A DNA stretch of 10,000 bases from Trachelipus rathkii (GCA_015478945.1 JABUQX010118901.1:1-10000); one strand, 5' to 3'; shown: positions 1 to 8,104, counted from the stretch's first letter. Translations and numbers: made by a program. Notes: a model not told the origin generated them from the sequence alone.

Positions 1-552
1 ATTTTGGATTTTTAATTGTATTTAATGGGTATCTTATTATTCTATATTTTGAGATATTTGAGTAAACTTTATTTCAATGAATACTTGTAGAGTACGTTAA
101 TTACAATGGTGTATGAATACAAACACACACAAGGCTACCATTTATTTTGTTTAAAAAAGATGGGCTATGGGTTATGTAAAATAAATCCCTTCCAGCAAAT
201 TTTTTAATTATCAAGTACATTAGTAATTCTTCCGGTTCCGGCCGGAATTATGAAAAATTTTCCGGCCGGAACCGGAAACCGGAAAAAAAATGCCAAAGGT
301 TCCGGCCCGGAATGTCTGGCCGGACCGAATTCCGGTACACCTCTAGTTTGTACATGCTTCTCCGCTGAAATAATTAACAATTTTATACAGTAATGATACA
401 GTATTTTATAAATTTATTTTTTATCATAGCTGAGAAACAAAACATCGGTAACCACAACCAAATTCCTAAAAAAAAGCATAGGATTGGTATTATTCACTGA
501 GAGAAAATAAAAATTTGTATTTTAATTTAGAGCTGGTCTTCTATAACAAAAC
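1..552. other. Non-coding flank outside the detectable palindrome
   Basis: No convincing coding frame is visible. The stretch is AT-rich with short homopolymers, except for a CCGG-rich hairpin at about 229-350 that is listed separately. The mirror partner of this stretch would lie beyond position 10000, so I cannot tell whether the palindrome continues leftward. I looked here for a second copy of the Tigger-type terminal sequence seen at 2338-2404 and for an N-terminal helix-turn-helix coding region, and found neither. The left transposon copy therefore looks 5'-truncated or too diverged to recognise. Confidence 0.6.
229..350. repeat. CCGG-rich hairpin, possible hAT-like transposon end
   Basis: A GC-rich island sits in otherwise AT-rich DNA. 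It contains a perfect 18-base inverted repeat: TTCCGGTTCCGGCCGGAA at 230-247 and its exact reverse complement at 260-277, separated by a 12-base loop. More CCGG and GGCCGG units follow to about 345. On the minus strand the right edge reads TAGAGGTGTACCGG, which resembles the short CAGAGGTGT-type ends of many hAT elements. I could not find a matching opposite end or a convincing 8 bp target duplication. The hAT assignment is inference; the hairpin is directly visible. Confidence 0.5.
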
Positions 553-605
553 GTTGCATGTAAATACGGAGAAATTGAATTGACAATTCAAAACAATTAA
601 AAACA

Positions 606-1978
606 AAGAAAAAAGAATTAAGAAATGCAATCATTAGGCAGATCTTTAAGTGCATCTAAAATGACAAGCGTCTGCGAGATGATACGTTGGTTAAAACCGA
701 ACTGGCATTAAATAAATATTCGTACGACAGGAGAATCGACGTCCGCAGATAATAAAGCAGCAAGAACTTTTTCAGATGAATTTATGAAAATAAATGAAGA
801 TAAAGGGTACCTGCCTGAACAAGTTTTCAATGCTGATGAAACTGGGCTTTTCTGAAGAAAAAAAAATGCCAGATCGCACACACCTTTCTAAAAATGAAAA
901 GCGAGGCCCAGGCTTCATAGCAGCAAAGGATCGCGTGACAATATTATTTTGCTGCAATGTAGCTGGCCACTTAATAAAACCTGGCTTCCTTCATAAGTCA
1001 GCAAACCTACATTGTATAATAGGAAAAAACAAAAATCTGTTGCTAGTCTCCTGGCAATCCAATAAAAAGGCTTGGGTCACACTCAATTTATTTAAAGACT
1101 GGTTTTATAAGTGCTTTGTTTCAGAAATCAAGAGTTACCTTGAAAAAAAAGGAATGCCATTTAAAGGGTTGTTAATACTTGACAATGATGGCAGTCATCC
1201 AGAAGGGCTTAAAACTGCCAATGAGAATGTCGAAGTTGTATTTGTTCCAGCCAATACTTCGATTCTTCAACCTTTAGATCAAGGAGTGAATCAATGTTTC
1301 AAAGCTAATTACATAAAGATAACATTCACACAGATTTGTAATTTTCTTGATGAGGATTCGAATGCAAACGTCATGAACTGGTGGAAATCTTTAAATATTG
1401 CAGACTGTGGAAATTATGTTAAGGAGGCAATTGATCAAATTAAACCACACCCGGTTAGCGCTTGCTGGAGAAATTTATAGAGTGAATTACAGATTTTCAA
1501 GGATTTTCAACTGTAGAATATGAAATTGCAAACATTGTTTCAATTGCTCATCACGTTGGTGGTGATGGATTTGACGACCCACCAAAAAGAAATTGAAGAA
1601 ATAATTGAAGGGAATAAGGAGACATTAACGAATGATGTGTTAGCTGAACTTGTTAATTCAGTCTTTGATACTGAAGATGTGATGAAGAAAATGCTGTTGT
1701 AATATTGGGATTTAAATACATTAGGTGAACTGTGTTTCGTATGACAAAATAGTTAAATAATTTCATTGTCGACAAAGATCCTTCAATGGAATGTGGTCTC
1801 AAAATTAAAAGAGAAATTGAAGAATGATTTAAAACCATATGAAGAAATATTTGGTGAGCTAAAAAGGCAAAAGCGTCAATTGCCGATAACGATGTATTTC
1901 TCAAAAAAGCAGCCTATGCAATCTACAGATTCGGAACCGCCTTCATCTCCAACTCCTTCAACTTCATTTACACTTTGA
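606..1978 (+). pseudogene. Broken pogo/Tigger-type DDE transposase, left copy
   Basis: This is the remnant of a cut-and-paste transposase of the Tigger/pogo/Jerky class (DDE_1 family, CENP-B-like). Read across frames, the order is as expected. A degenerate end of the DNA-binding region lies at about 606-715 (a W-L-K then N-W-H pattern at 689-709). NADETGLF at 829-852 carries the first catalytic Asp (835-837). LILDNDGSHP carries the second Asp at 1181-1183, and PANTSILQPLDQGV carries the third at 1277-1279, which gives DD31D spacing. An NIADC block follows at about 1394-1408, then an acidic tail, and a KPYEEIFGELKRQKRQ-type C-terminus before TGA at 1976-1978. It cannot be functional. TGA at 853-855 and a 9-A run at 858-866 break the frame just after the first Asp. 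TAG at 1478-1480 stands where a Trp is expected, and further frame changes follow at about 1491, 1590, 1675 and 1825. The longest open piece is 794-1480, but its first 21 or so residues are out of frame. The family call is firm; the N-terminal limit is not. Confidence 0.88.
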
Positions 1979-2337
1979 AAGAAACTATTTTTGTGCGCAA
2001 TTGGATTAGCTTTAAAATTTTATATTACAGCACTTAGACTATTCAATTAAATGTAAAAAAAAATGTCTCCAAATTTATAAAGGTTTATACATTGTATATT
2101 TTTTTCATTTAAAAAAAACTTTTTTTTTTGTTCAATTTAAGATGTGTACAGTACTGTACTGTAATGTAATAAATATCCTACTAATTAACTAGTCAATAAA
2201 ATGTTTATATACTATACTGTAAATAACATTATATGTACAAATTTATTCAATTATTAAGGATAAATAAAATACTGCTGATATTTTATTCACCTTATACAAA
2301 GATAAAATTTTTAAAATTAATGATTTTTCAAGGGAGT
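1979..2337 (+). other. 3' untranslated and subterminal region of the left Tigger-like copy
   Basis: This is AT-rich non-coding sequence between the transposase stop and the terminal region. It contains AATAAA-type sites near 2168 and 2264 that could serve as polyadenylation signals. Short repeats of the form ACAGTACTGTACTGTAATG at 2149-2167 and TATACTGTAAAT at about 2213-2224 may be subterminal protein-binding repeats. The reverse complement is present at about 8196-8558, with the same TACAGTACAG-type motifs. No other coding frame is evident. Confidence 0.55.
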
Positions 2338-2399
2338 TAAAGTTATATGCGATGTCGCCTATAACACGGGGGTCACTAACCTAACCCCAGCATTCTATG

Positions 2400-2404
<5 letters not shown>
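2338..2404 (+). mobile_element. Terminal region of the left Tigger-like transposon
   Basis: This GC-richer end reads on the minus strand TCCCTCATAGAATGCTGGGG and continues through GTTATAGGCGACATCGC. Ends of this type, with a CCCTC...GGGGTTAGGTT pattern followed by a GTTATA...GCG stretch, are typical of Tigger-like elements. It directly abuts an (AT)n tract, consistent with the TA target preference of the Tc1/mariner/pogo superfamily. The matching opposite terminus was not found at 1-552. The end position is inferred from the abrupt change into the microsatellite and from the same break at 8118 in the right arm. Confidence 0.65.
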
Positions 2405-2445
<41 letters not shown>

Positions 2446-2544
2446 ACTTATATAATACACATATAAAATATATATATATTATTATTATATATATATATAT
2501 TATATTATATATATATATATATATATATAATAATATATTAAGTA
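2404..2544. repeat. (TA)n microsatellite with TAA interruptions
   Basis: A pure AT dinucleotide tract runs 2404-2442, followed by a degenerate TA/TAA/TAT mixture to about 2544. It separates the Tigger-like end from the next small element. The mirror tract in the right arm is at 7966-8117 and differs in length. Confidence 0.95.
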
Positions 2545-2642
2545 TAAAATGCCTCTAAAATTTGCCAAATTGGACAAATGCCCAGATAAATGCCCAGGGC
2601 ATTTGCCCAATTCTTAAGTGCCCGGGCATTTACCCATCACTA
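2545..2642. mobile_element. ~100 bp self-complementary mini-element, left copy
   Basis: A compact non-coding unit is built from repeated AAATGCCC and its complement GGGCATTT, including the palindromic cores CCCAGGGC-like at about 2593-2600 and GCCCGGGC at 2620-2627. On the minus strand its edge reads TAGTGATGGGTAAATGCCC, which resembles the TAGTGNTGGG ends of some hAT elements. It is too short to code for a protein and is probably a minimal MITE. The mirror copy is at 7866-7965. Confidence 0.55.
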
Positions 2643-2730
2643 CTTATATACAATATACATATTTATAAATATACATTATATATAATAGATTATATATATT
2701 ATATATATATTATTATATATATATTATATA
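2643..2730. repeat. (TA)n-rich tract
   Basis: An interrupted TA/TATTA low-complexity sequence lies between the mini-element and the larger inverted-repeat-ended element. The mirror partner is 7785-7865. Confidence 0.9.
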
Positions 2731-3709
2731 AGCGTCGGGTGGGGTGACTTGGACCACTTTAGGTATACTTCGTCTCCTGGGACTTTTCCCCTAAATGCCA
2801 CTTTAGGAATTTTTTTTTTTCCTGAAATTCAAGGCCATACAGAAGGTCATTATTATACACAAACAAAAATCCCTAATTCTTTTCATTTAAGTTTTATTAA
2901 AGTTAAAAAAAATCTCATTCAGCCTCACCTTGTGAATTGACCTTCTGTTTAAATTTCCTCTTTTACGTATAAATTCAATTTTTATATTTTAATTTTTGAC
3001 TTAATATAATAATTGTTTATCATTTTAGAATTAGTAATAAGTTAATAAAAATGTCAATAATGATACATAAAATAAGAATAAAAATGTGGTTGGTCGATGC
3101 ACCCCTCTTCGCTAAAAATTTTAACACACTTTTTGGAATTTGGTATTTTATCATATAAATTTAAATTTTATTTCAATTTGTACTATATAATGACTGTCTT
3201 CAATCTCAGTGTCTTAATCTACTTTCTCTGTCAATTAAATAATTTTACGCAGACGACGAACAACAAGGATGGTCTGAGTCCCCACATCAATTTTTACAGC
3301 GGGCGTGAATCGGACCAAGTGTTAGGGCCTGGTGATTGAGTCACTAGTACTGTGTTGGAACAAAAATTTACTTTGGCAGTTTAAAGCTAATATACTCGAG
3401 TGATATAAACTGAAAAATAATTTAAAAGGGCCATCCATAATTTTTCTTTATAACAAGGTTAAAAAAAACTTACATTTTTCAAAAGTGAAATTCTACTTGA
3501 AGGGCCTTTTTTATACCCCTAATTATTATATTGTTTTTAAAAAATATAAAAACTCTCTAGAATTAAAGATGATCTAAATAAAACTTGTAGTACTAAGGTG
3601 GGGCTATTAAAATGAGGGAATTTTTTTTTAATTATTTTTTATTTTAGAGTGACCGGAATCACAACTCTAAAAGAGGTGGGCTAGTTTTACACCCCCACCG
3701 CCCGACGCT
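2731..3709. mobile_element. ~979 bp non-autonomous DNA transposon, left copy
   Basis: The unit begins AGCGTCGGGTGGGGTGAC at 2731 and ends with CCGCCCGACGCT at 3698-3709, so its termini are inverted repeats of about 20 bp. Both ends abut (TA)n, which suits a TA-targeting element, although a duplicated TA cannot be distinguished inside a microsatellite. There is no transposase-like frame; the open frames of 63 and 80 residues show no family motif and are not kept open in the right arm. The motif GGGGTGA...GGACCA at the left terminus recurs inside in both orientations (about 2935, 3090, 3270, 3300). I do not recognise the family. The mirror copy at 6824-7784 is about 961 bp. Confidence 0.7.
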
Positions 3710-3765
3710 ATATTATTATATATATTATATATATTATATATATATATATATATATATTATATCAT

Positions 3766-3802
<37 letters not shown>
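3710..3802. repeat. (TA)n microsatellite
   Basis: A nearly pure TA/TATTA tract lies between the inverted-repeat-ended element and the exon-bearing block. The mirror partner is 6733-6823. Confidence 0.95.
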
Positions 3803-4461
3803 TGATATCGAGAACCCGGCGCGGTCCGAATGTAAACCTTTACCCAGAAATCTTATCAAAAAAAATTTTTTTTTTTTTTTTACCGATTAGTGTAGATTTT
3901 AAATGAATATTTTCAATAAAAATATAAAAAATTACGGTACTAGTAGTGCAGAGGGGTGTCACCCCGATTTTTATGAAAATCACAGCATATATTATAAAAA
4001 AATAAAAATGAGAAATAATGAAAGCAAAAATCGTCTCCTCTCTTTTTAGGTAAAAAAGTTAGCCTCTCAAAGTTATTAAAATTCCCATAGACTTTTCATT
4101 TTTGATCCATCAAGGTTAGGTCTCATTTCAAGCCCTCTAGTTCAAGTTATAAGTTTTGTTAGGTATACACAGAGAAAATATATATAGACTTGTGTTGATT
4201 ACCCAAAGGTCCTTTCTGAGAGAGATCTGAAATAAGCATTCTTTGCCTTTTACTTTAGAGACCTTACTTACTTTCTTGGTCATTTCCAGAGTCTTTCATT
4301 TTTGAACACTCAAAACTTATACAAATGTATGATTTTATTTAATGCCTCGTATAGTTGAATTTGTTTAGCTTTTAGTTACTAATGTCTTGCACCAATTAAT
4401 TTTAATTCTAGATTATTGTAATTACAATTTAACAGAAAACTATTTTCTTTTCTTTTTTTAG
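3803..4461 (+). other. Unassigned non-coding block upstream of the putative exon
   Basis: This sequence is not made of simple repeats and has no credible coding frame. It begins GATATCGAGAACCCGGCGCGG and contains an A8T15-type run at about 3860-3882. It ends in a pyrimidine-rich stretch (4443-4459) followed by AG at 4460-4461, a good 3' splice-site shape. It may be intron or promoter DNA of a host gene, or part of an unrecognised transposon. The mirror copy at about 6007-6732 is similar over most of its length but lacks the pyrimidine tract. Confidence 0.5.
4443..4461 (+). promoter_or_regulatory. Candidate 3' splice acceptor
   Basis: A run that is almost all T and C (4443-4459) is followed by AG at 4460-4461. 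It lies 50 bases before the ATG of the 26-codon frame. With the donor at 4590 it would define an internal exon of 128 bases. The right arm lacks this tract, so only the left copy has a strong acceptor. Confidence 0.45.
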
Positions 4462-4589
4462 TTTGTTAATTGTTTGAAATATATTTATATTAAAATACAG
4501 TAAATATTAAAATGAATATCAAATCTGAAAATGAAATAAAAGTGGAAGAATTAGACTTGGAATATGACTCATATCAACAAAGTTCTCAG
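4462..4589 (+). CDS. Putative 5' exon of an unrecognised gene, left copy; coding part 4512-4589
   Basis: A splice-acceptor-like pyrimidine tract and AG precede 50 bases of possible 5' untranslated exon. ATG follows at 4512, with A at -3, and 26 codons run open to CAG at 4587-4589. The next bases, GTGAGG at 4590-4595, form a consensus 5' splice donor at a codon boundary. The peptide is acidic (7 Asp/Glu) and contains IKSE (residues 3-6) and IKVE (9-12), both matching the psi-K-x-E sumoylation consensus. Short acidic N-termini with repeated IKxE are common in arthropod zinc-finger proteins, but no zinc finger or other domain is present, so function is unknown. The 78 coding bases are identical in the right arm. 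No continuing exon is seen before the arms meet, so any gene product from here would be incomplete. Confidence 0.4.
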
Positions 4590-4594
4590 GTGAG

Positions 4595-4595
<1 letters not shown>
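4590..4595 (+). promoter_or_regulatory. Candidate 5' splice donor, left copy
   Basis: CAG followed by GTGAGG agrees well with the metazoan donor consensus and falls exactly after a complete codon. The same bases are kept in the right arm (5923-5928, minus strand). Confidence 0.45.
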
Positions 4596-4812
<217 letters not shown>

Positions 4813-5705
4813 GGGTCTATCCATTTTTTCCGTTACCAAAATAATGGAAGTTGGCCACTCGATAATGTTTGAAAAATTTATGATTTTGCAGGCGTTAATT
4901 GTTATCCCTGGCAAGTCAAACCCACCAATTCGTTTTTTGATAGATTTACTCTGGATTGTAACAAGGGTGAGCCAAATGTTTTGACCAGTGGAGCAAAATT
5001 TATCACTTAATAAGAAGGTAACATTTTTTAAGTCATTTCTCCATATTGGTAATTCTTATACCAAATTTCATAGACAGGTGAATTGTTAGGGATACTTTAA
5101 GGTTCCATTTGGCCTTTAATGTTTTTTTTGGGGAAAATAATTCACCATGAAAAGGAATCCGAAAAATTGTGTTAAAAAATCGAAGAAAATTTCCATTTTC
5201 GTTGGGAAATGATTATTATATTAAAATAAGGAAATAATTTAACGATAAAAAATTTTGTGTGATTATAGATCTTAAAAAATGGTGTAACTTTAAGTATATT
5301 AGAAATTTGGTAAATATTTTAAAAAAAATTTACAGGGTGTCCAAAAATCAATTTTTCGGAAAATCGGTAACTTTGAACCTTAATATCTCTGATGGGGAAA
5401 CATTTTTTTAAAAGCCCAAATGTACCTTAAAGTATCCCAAACAAATCCTCTCTAGGAAATTTGGTATAAGAATTACCAATATGGAAATATGACTTAAAAT
5501 GGTTACCTCTATTAAGTGATAAATTTTGCTCCACCTGGTCAAACATTTTGGCTCACCCTGTTACAACCAGAGTAAATCTACAAAAACGAATGGTGGTTTT
5601 GAACTTGCCAGGGATAACATTAACGCCATGCAAAATATAAAAGTTTTCAAAAATTATCGAGCGGCCAACTTCCATTATTTTGGTACGGAAAAAATGGATA
5701 GACCC
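4813..5705. mobile_element. Central foldback: ~315 bp inverted arms with a ~260 bp loop
   Basis: GGGTCTATCC at 4813 pairs with GGATAGACCC ending at 5705. Pairing continues inward to about 5133 and 5394, including GTGAGCCAAA, GGTAATTCTTATACCAAATTTC and GATACTTTAAGGT-type anchors. Between 5134 and 5393 the two halves no longer match, apart from a short TCCGAAAAATTG at about 5168-5179 with its complement at about 5353-5364. The loop contains ACAGGGTGTCC at 5333-5343. The unit sits between (TA)n tracts and has no transposase-like frame. It may be a foldback-type transposon that existed before the larger duplication, or simply the innermost part of the palindrome. I do not recognise the family. 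Confidence 0.6.
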
Positions 5706-5922
<217 letters not shown>

Positions 5923-5928
5923 CCTCAC

Positions 5929-6006
5929 CTGAGAACTTTGTTGATATGAGTCATATTCCAAGTCTAATTCTTCCACTTTTATTTCATTTTCAGATTTGAT
6001 ATTCAT
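5929..6006 (-). CDS. Putative first coding exon, right copy (26 codons)
   Basis: On the minus strand, ATG at 6006-6004 opens a 26-codon frame ending in CAG at 5931-5929, followed by the donor-like GTGAGG at 5928-5923. All 78 coding bases match the left copy at 4512-4589, including both psi-K-x-E sites. The upstream sequence differs from the left copy. Where the left has a long pyrimidine tract and AG, the right has an unrelated stretch (about 6040-6090 on the plus strand), with only a weak TTCCAG acceptor-like site. The two exons point at each other across the central foldback. Function is unknown. Confidence 0.4.
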
Positions 6007-6732
6007 TTTAATATTTACTGTATTTTAATGTAAATATATTTCTAAACATAATAAACGATCGAGAAATACTTGATCTTCATTACTGGAATTATAATAATGT
6101 AGAATTAAAATTAATTGGTGCAAGACATCAGTAACTAAAAGCTAAAAAATTTCAACTATTTCAGAGGCATTAAATAAAATCATACATTTGTATAAGTTTT
6201 GAGTGTTCAAAAATGAAAGACTTTGGAAATGACCAAGAAAGTAAGTAAGGTCTCTAAAGTAAAAGGCAAAGAATGCTTATTTCAGATCTCTCTCAGAAAG
6301 GACCTTTTGGGTAACACACAAGTCTATTATTATATTTTCTCTGTTATACCTAACAAAAACTATATAAAACTTGAACTAGAGGGCTTGAAATGAGACCTAA
6401 CCTTGAGGACTTCCAAAAATTTGAAAAAAGTCTATGGGAATTTTAATAACTTTGAGAGGCTAACTTTTTTACCTAAAAAGATAGGAGACGATTTTTGCCT
6501 TTCATTACTTCTCATTTTTATTGTTTTTATAATATTTATCAATAATTTTCTTAAAAATTCGGGGGCAACCCCTCTGCACTACTAGTACCGTAATTTTTTA
6601 TTATTTTAGTGAAAATATTTTCATTAAAGATCTACACATAATCGGTTAAAAAAAAAAAAAAAAATTTTTTTTTGATAAAGATTTCTGGGTAAAGGTTTTA
6701 CATTCGGACCGCGCCGGGGTTCTCGATATCCA
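6007..6732 (-). other. Unassigned non-coding block, right copy
   Basis: This is the reverse-complement counterpart of 3803-4511, ending at GGTTCTCGATATC (about 6720-6732). It contains the A/T homopolymer pair at about 6649-6673 and the CTGAGAGAGATCTGAAATAAG segment in complement at about 6275-6300. Numerous one-base indels separate it from the left copy, and a segment of about 50-60 bases near 6040-6095 appears replaced. No convincing coding frame is seen; the 60-codon frame at 6403-6585 is not shared by the left arm. Confidence 0.5.
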
Positions 6733-6823
6733 ATATATATTTATATATATACTATATAATTATATATATAATATATAATATATATATATATATATTATAT
6801 AGATAATTATATAATATATATAT
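6733..6823. repeat. (TA)n-rich tract
   Basis: Interrupted TA low-complexity sequence mirroring 3710-3802. Confidence 0.93.
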
Positions 6824-7784
6824 AGCGTCGGCGGGGTAACTAGGCCCACCTCTTTTTAGAGTTGTGTTCGCGTCCACTCTAAAATAAAATAATAAAAAAA
6901 AATTCCCTCATTTAATAGCCACACCTTAAGTACTACAAATTTTATTTAGATCATCTTTAATTTTAGAGAGGTTTTTATATTTTTTAAAAAAATATAATAA
7001 ATGTAGGGATATAAAATGCCTCAATAGAATTTCACTTTAAAAATGAGTTTTTTTAACTTTTGTTATAAAATGAAAAAATGTGGATGGATCTTAATTATTT
7101 TTTCAGTGTAAACTCGAGAATATTAGCTTTAAAACTGGCAAAGTAAAATTTTTGTTCCAAACAGTACTAGTGACTAAATCACCGGGCCTAACTTGGTCCG
7201 ATTCACCCCGCTGTAAAAATTGATGATGGGGTGACTCAGACCATCATGTTTTTCGTATTTTTATGTATTATTATTGACATTTTTATTACATATAATTAAT
7301 TTAAATATATAAACAGTTACTTATATTAGTAAAAATTAAAATAAAAAATGAAATTTATATGAAAAATACAAAATTCCAAAAGTGTTAAAATTTTTTAGCG
7401 GAGGGGTGAACGACCACCCACATTTTTATCTTATTTTTTATGTATCATTATTGGACATTTTATTACTTATTACTAATTCTAATATGATAAACAATTATTA
7501 TATTAAGTAAAAATTAAAATATAAAATTGAATTTATACGTAAAAGAGGAATTTAAACCAGAAGGTTCCAATTCACCCCTCCAAGGTGAGGCTGAATGAGC
7601 TTTATTTAACTTTAAATAAAACTATTATTATTAGAATTTCATTATTATTTTTTTGTGTACTTATTACCTACTATATGGCCTTTGGAATTTACAGGAAAAA
7701 AAAAAAATTCCTAAAGTGCGATTAGGGGAAAGTCAGGAGACGAAGTTATACCTAAAGTGGTCCACAGTCACCCCCACCGACGCT
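6824..7784. mobile_element. ~961 bp non-autonomous DNA transposon, right copy
   Basis: The ends are AGCGTCGGCGGGG at 6824 and CCCCCACCGACGCT ending at 7784, again inverted repeats facing (TA)n. Internally it keeps a direct repeat that is only partly recognisable in the left copy: about 7249-7370 and about 7421-7545 share a TTTTATGTAT-ATTATT-GACATTTT-ATTA backbone and end in a shared AGTAAAAATTAAAATA stretch. Each unit is preceded by a GGGGTGA-type motif (7229 and 7403). There is no coding capacity and the family is not recognised. Confidence 0.7.
7249..7545. repeat. Two imperfect ~120 bp direct repeats inside the right element
   Basis: Unit one (about 7249-7370) and unit two (about 7421-7545) align along their length by eye, with scattered substitutions and short indels. 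The spacer between them carries TAGCGGAGGGGTGAACGACC. The repeat period, counting the preceding GGGGTGA motif, is about 175 bp. The left element keeps unit two (about 2960-3085), but only the outer half of unit one (about 3140-3197). Confidence 0.6.
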
Positions 7785-7865
7785 TATATATATATAATTA
7801 TATAATATTATATATATATATATTAGATATATATATATATATATATTATATAATTATATATATTA
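7785..7865. repeat. (TA)n-rich tract
   Basis: TA dinucleotide tract mirroring 2643-2730. An open frame of alternating Tyr and Ile passes through it and is not coding. Confidence 0.9.
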
Positions 7866-7965
7866 TAGTGACTGGGAAATGGCCCGGGCACTTTAAGAAA
7901 TTGGCAAATGCCCGGGGCATTTATCTGGGCATTGTCCAATTTTGGGCATCTTTAGAGGGCATTTA
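7866..7965. mobile_element. ~100 bp self-complementary mini-element, right copy
   Basis: It begins TAGTGACTGGGAAATGGCCC and contains GCCCGGGC, CCCGGGGC and repeated GGGCATTT units, mirroring 2545-2642 with several substitutions and single-base indels. It is non-coding. The TAGTG...GGG edge again suggests a hAT-like MITE, as inference only. Confidence 0.55.
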
Positions 7966-8062
7966 TATTATTATTATTATTATTATATATAATATTATAT
8001 ATATATTATATATATATATTATATATTATTATATATATATATATAATATATATTATATATAT

Positions 8063-8104
<42 letters not shown>

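Noticed and set aside
853..866. Programmed ribosomal frameshift at the 9-A run
   Set aside because: An in-frame TGA lies before the A run, so a ribosome in the upstream frame would stop before slipping. Several other lesions downstream show plain decay.
772..957. 61-codon minus-strand frame, with mirror frames at 9592-9777 and 9668-9862
   Set aside because: Antisense shadows of the transposase region around the first catalytic Asp.
1400..1408. The Asp in NIADC as the third catalytic residue
   Set aside because: It is 74 codons after the second Asp. The Asp of QPLDQGV, 32 codons after, fits the family's spacing.
1653..1904. 83-codon minus-strand frame and its mirror at 8618-8872
   Set aside because: Both are antisense to the C-terminal part of the transposase pseudogene. 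The likeness between them only reflects the palindrome.
2562..2747. 61-codon open frame
   Set aside because: Crosses the mini-element, a TA tract and the start of the next element. It is a chance frame.
2749..3339. 63- and 80-codon open frames inside the inverted-repeat-ended element
   Set aside because: They are broken by indels in the right-arm copy and show no recognisable motif.
6403..6585. 60-codon open frame with a hydrophobic middle
   Set aside because: It is not preserved in the mirror copy at about 3960-4135, and the hydrophobic stretch comes from a T-rich sequence.
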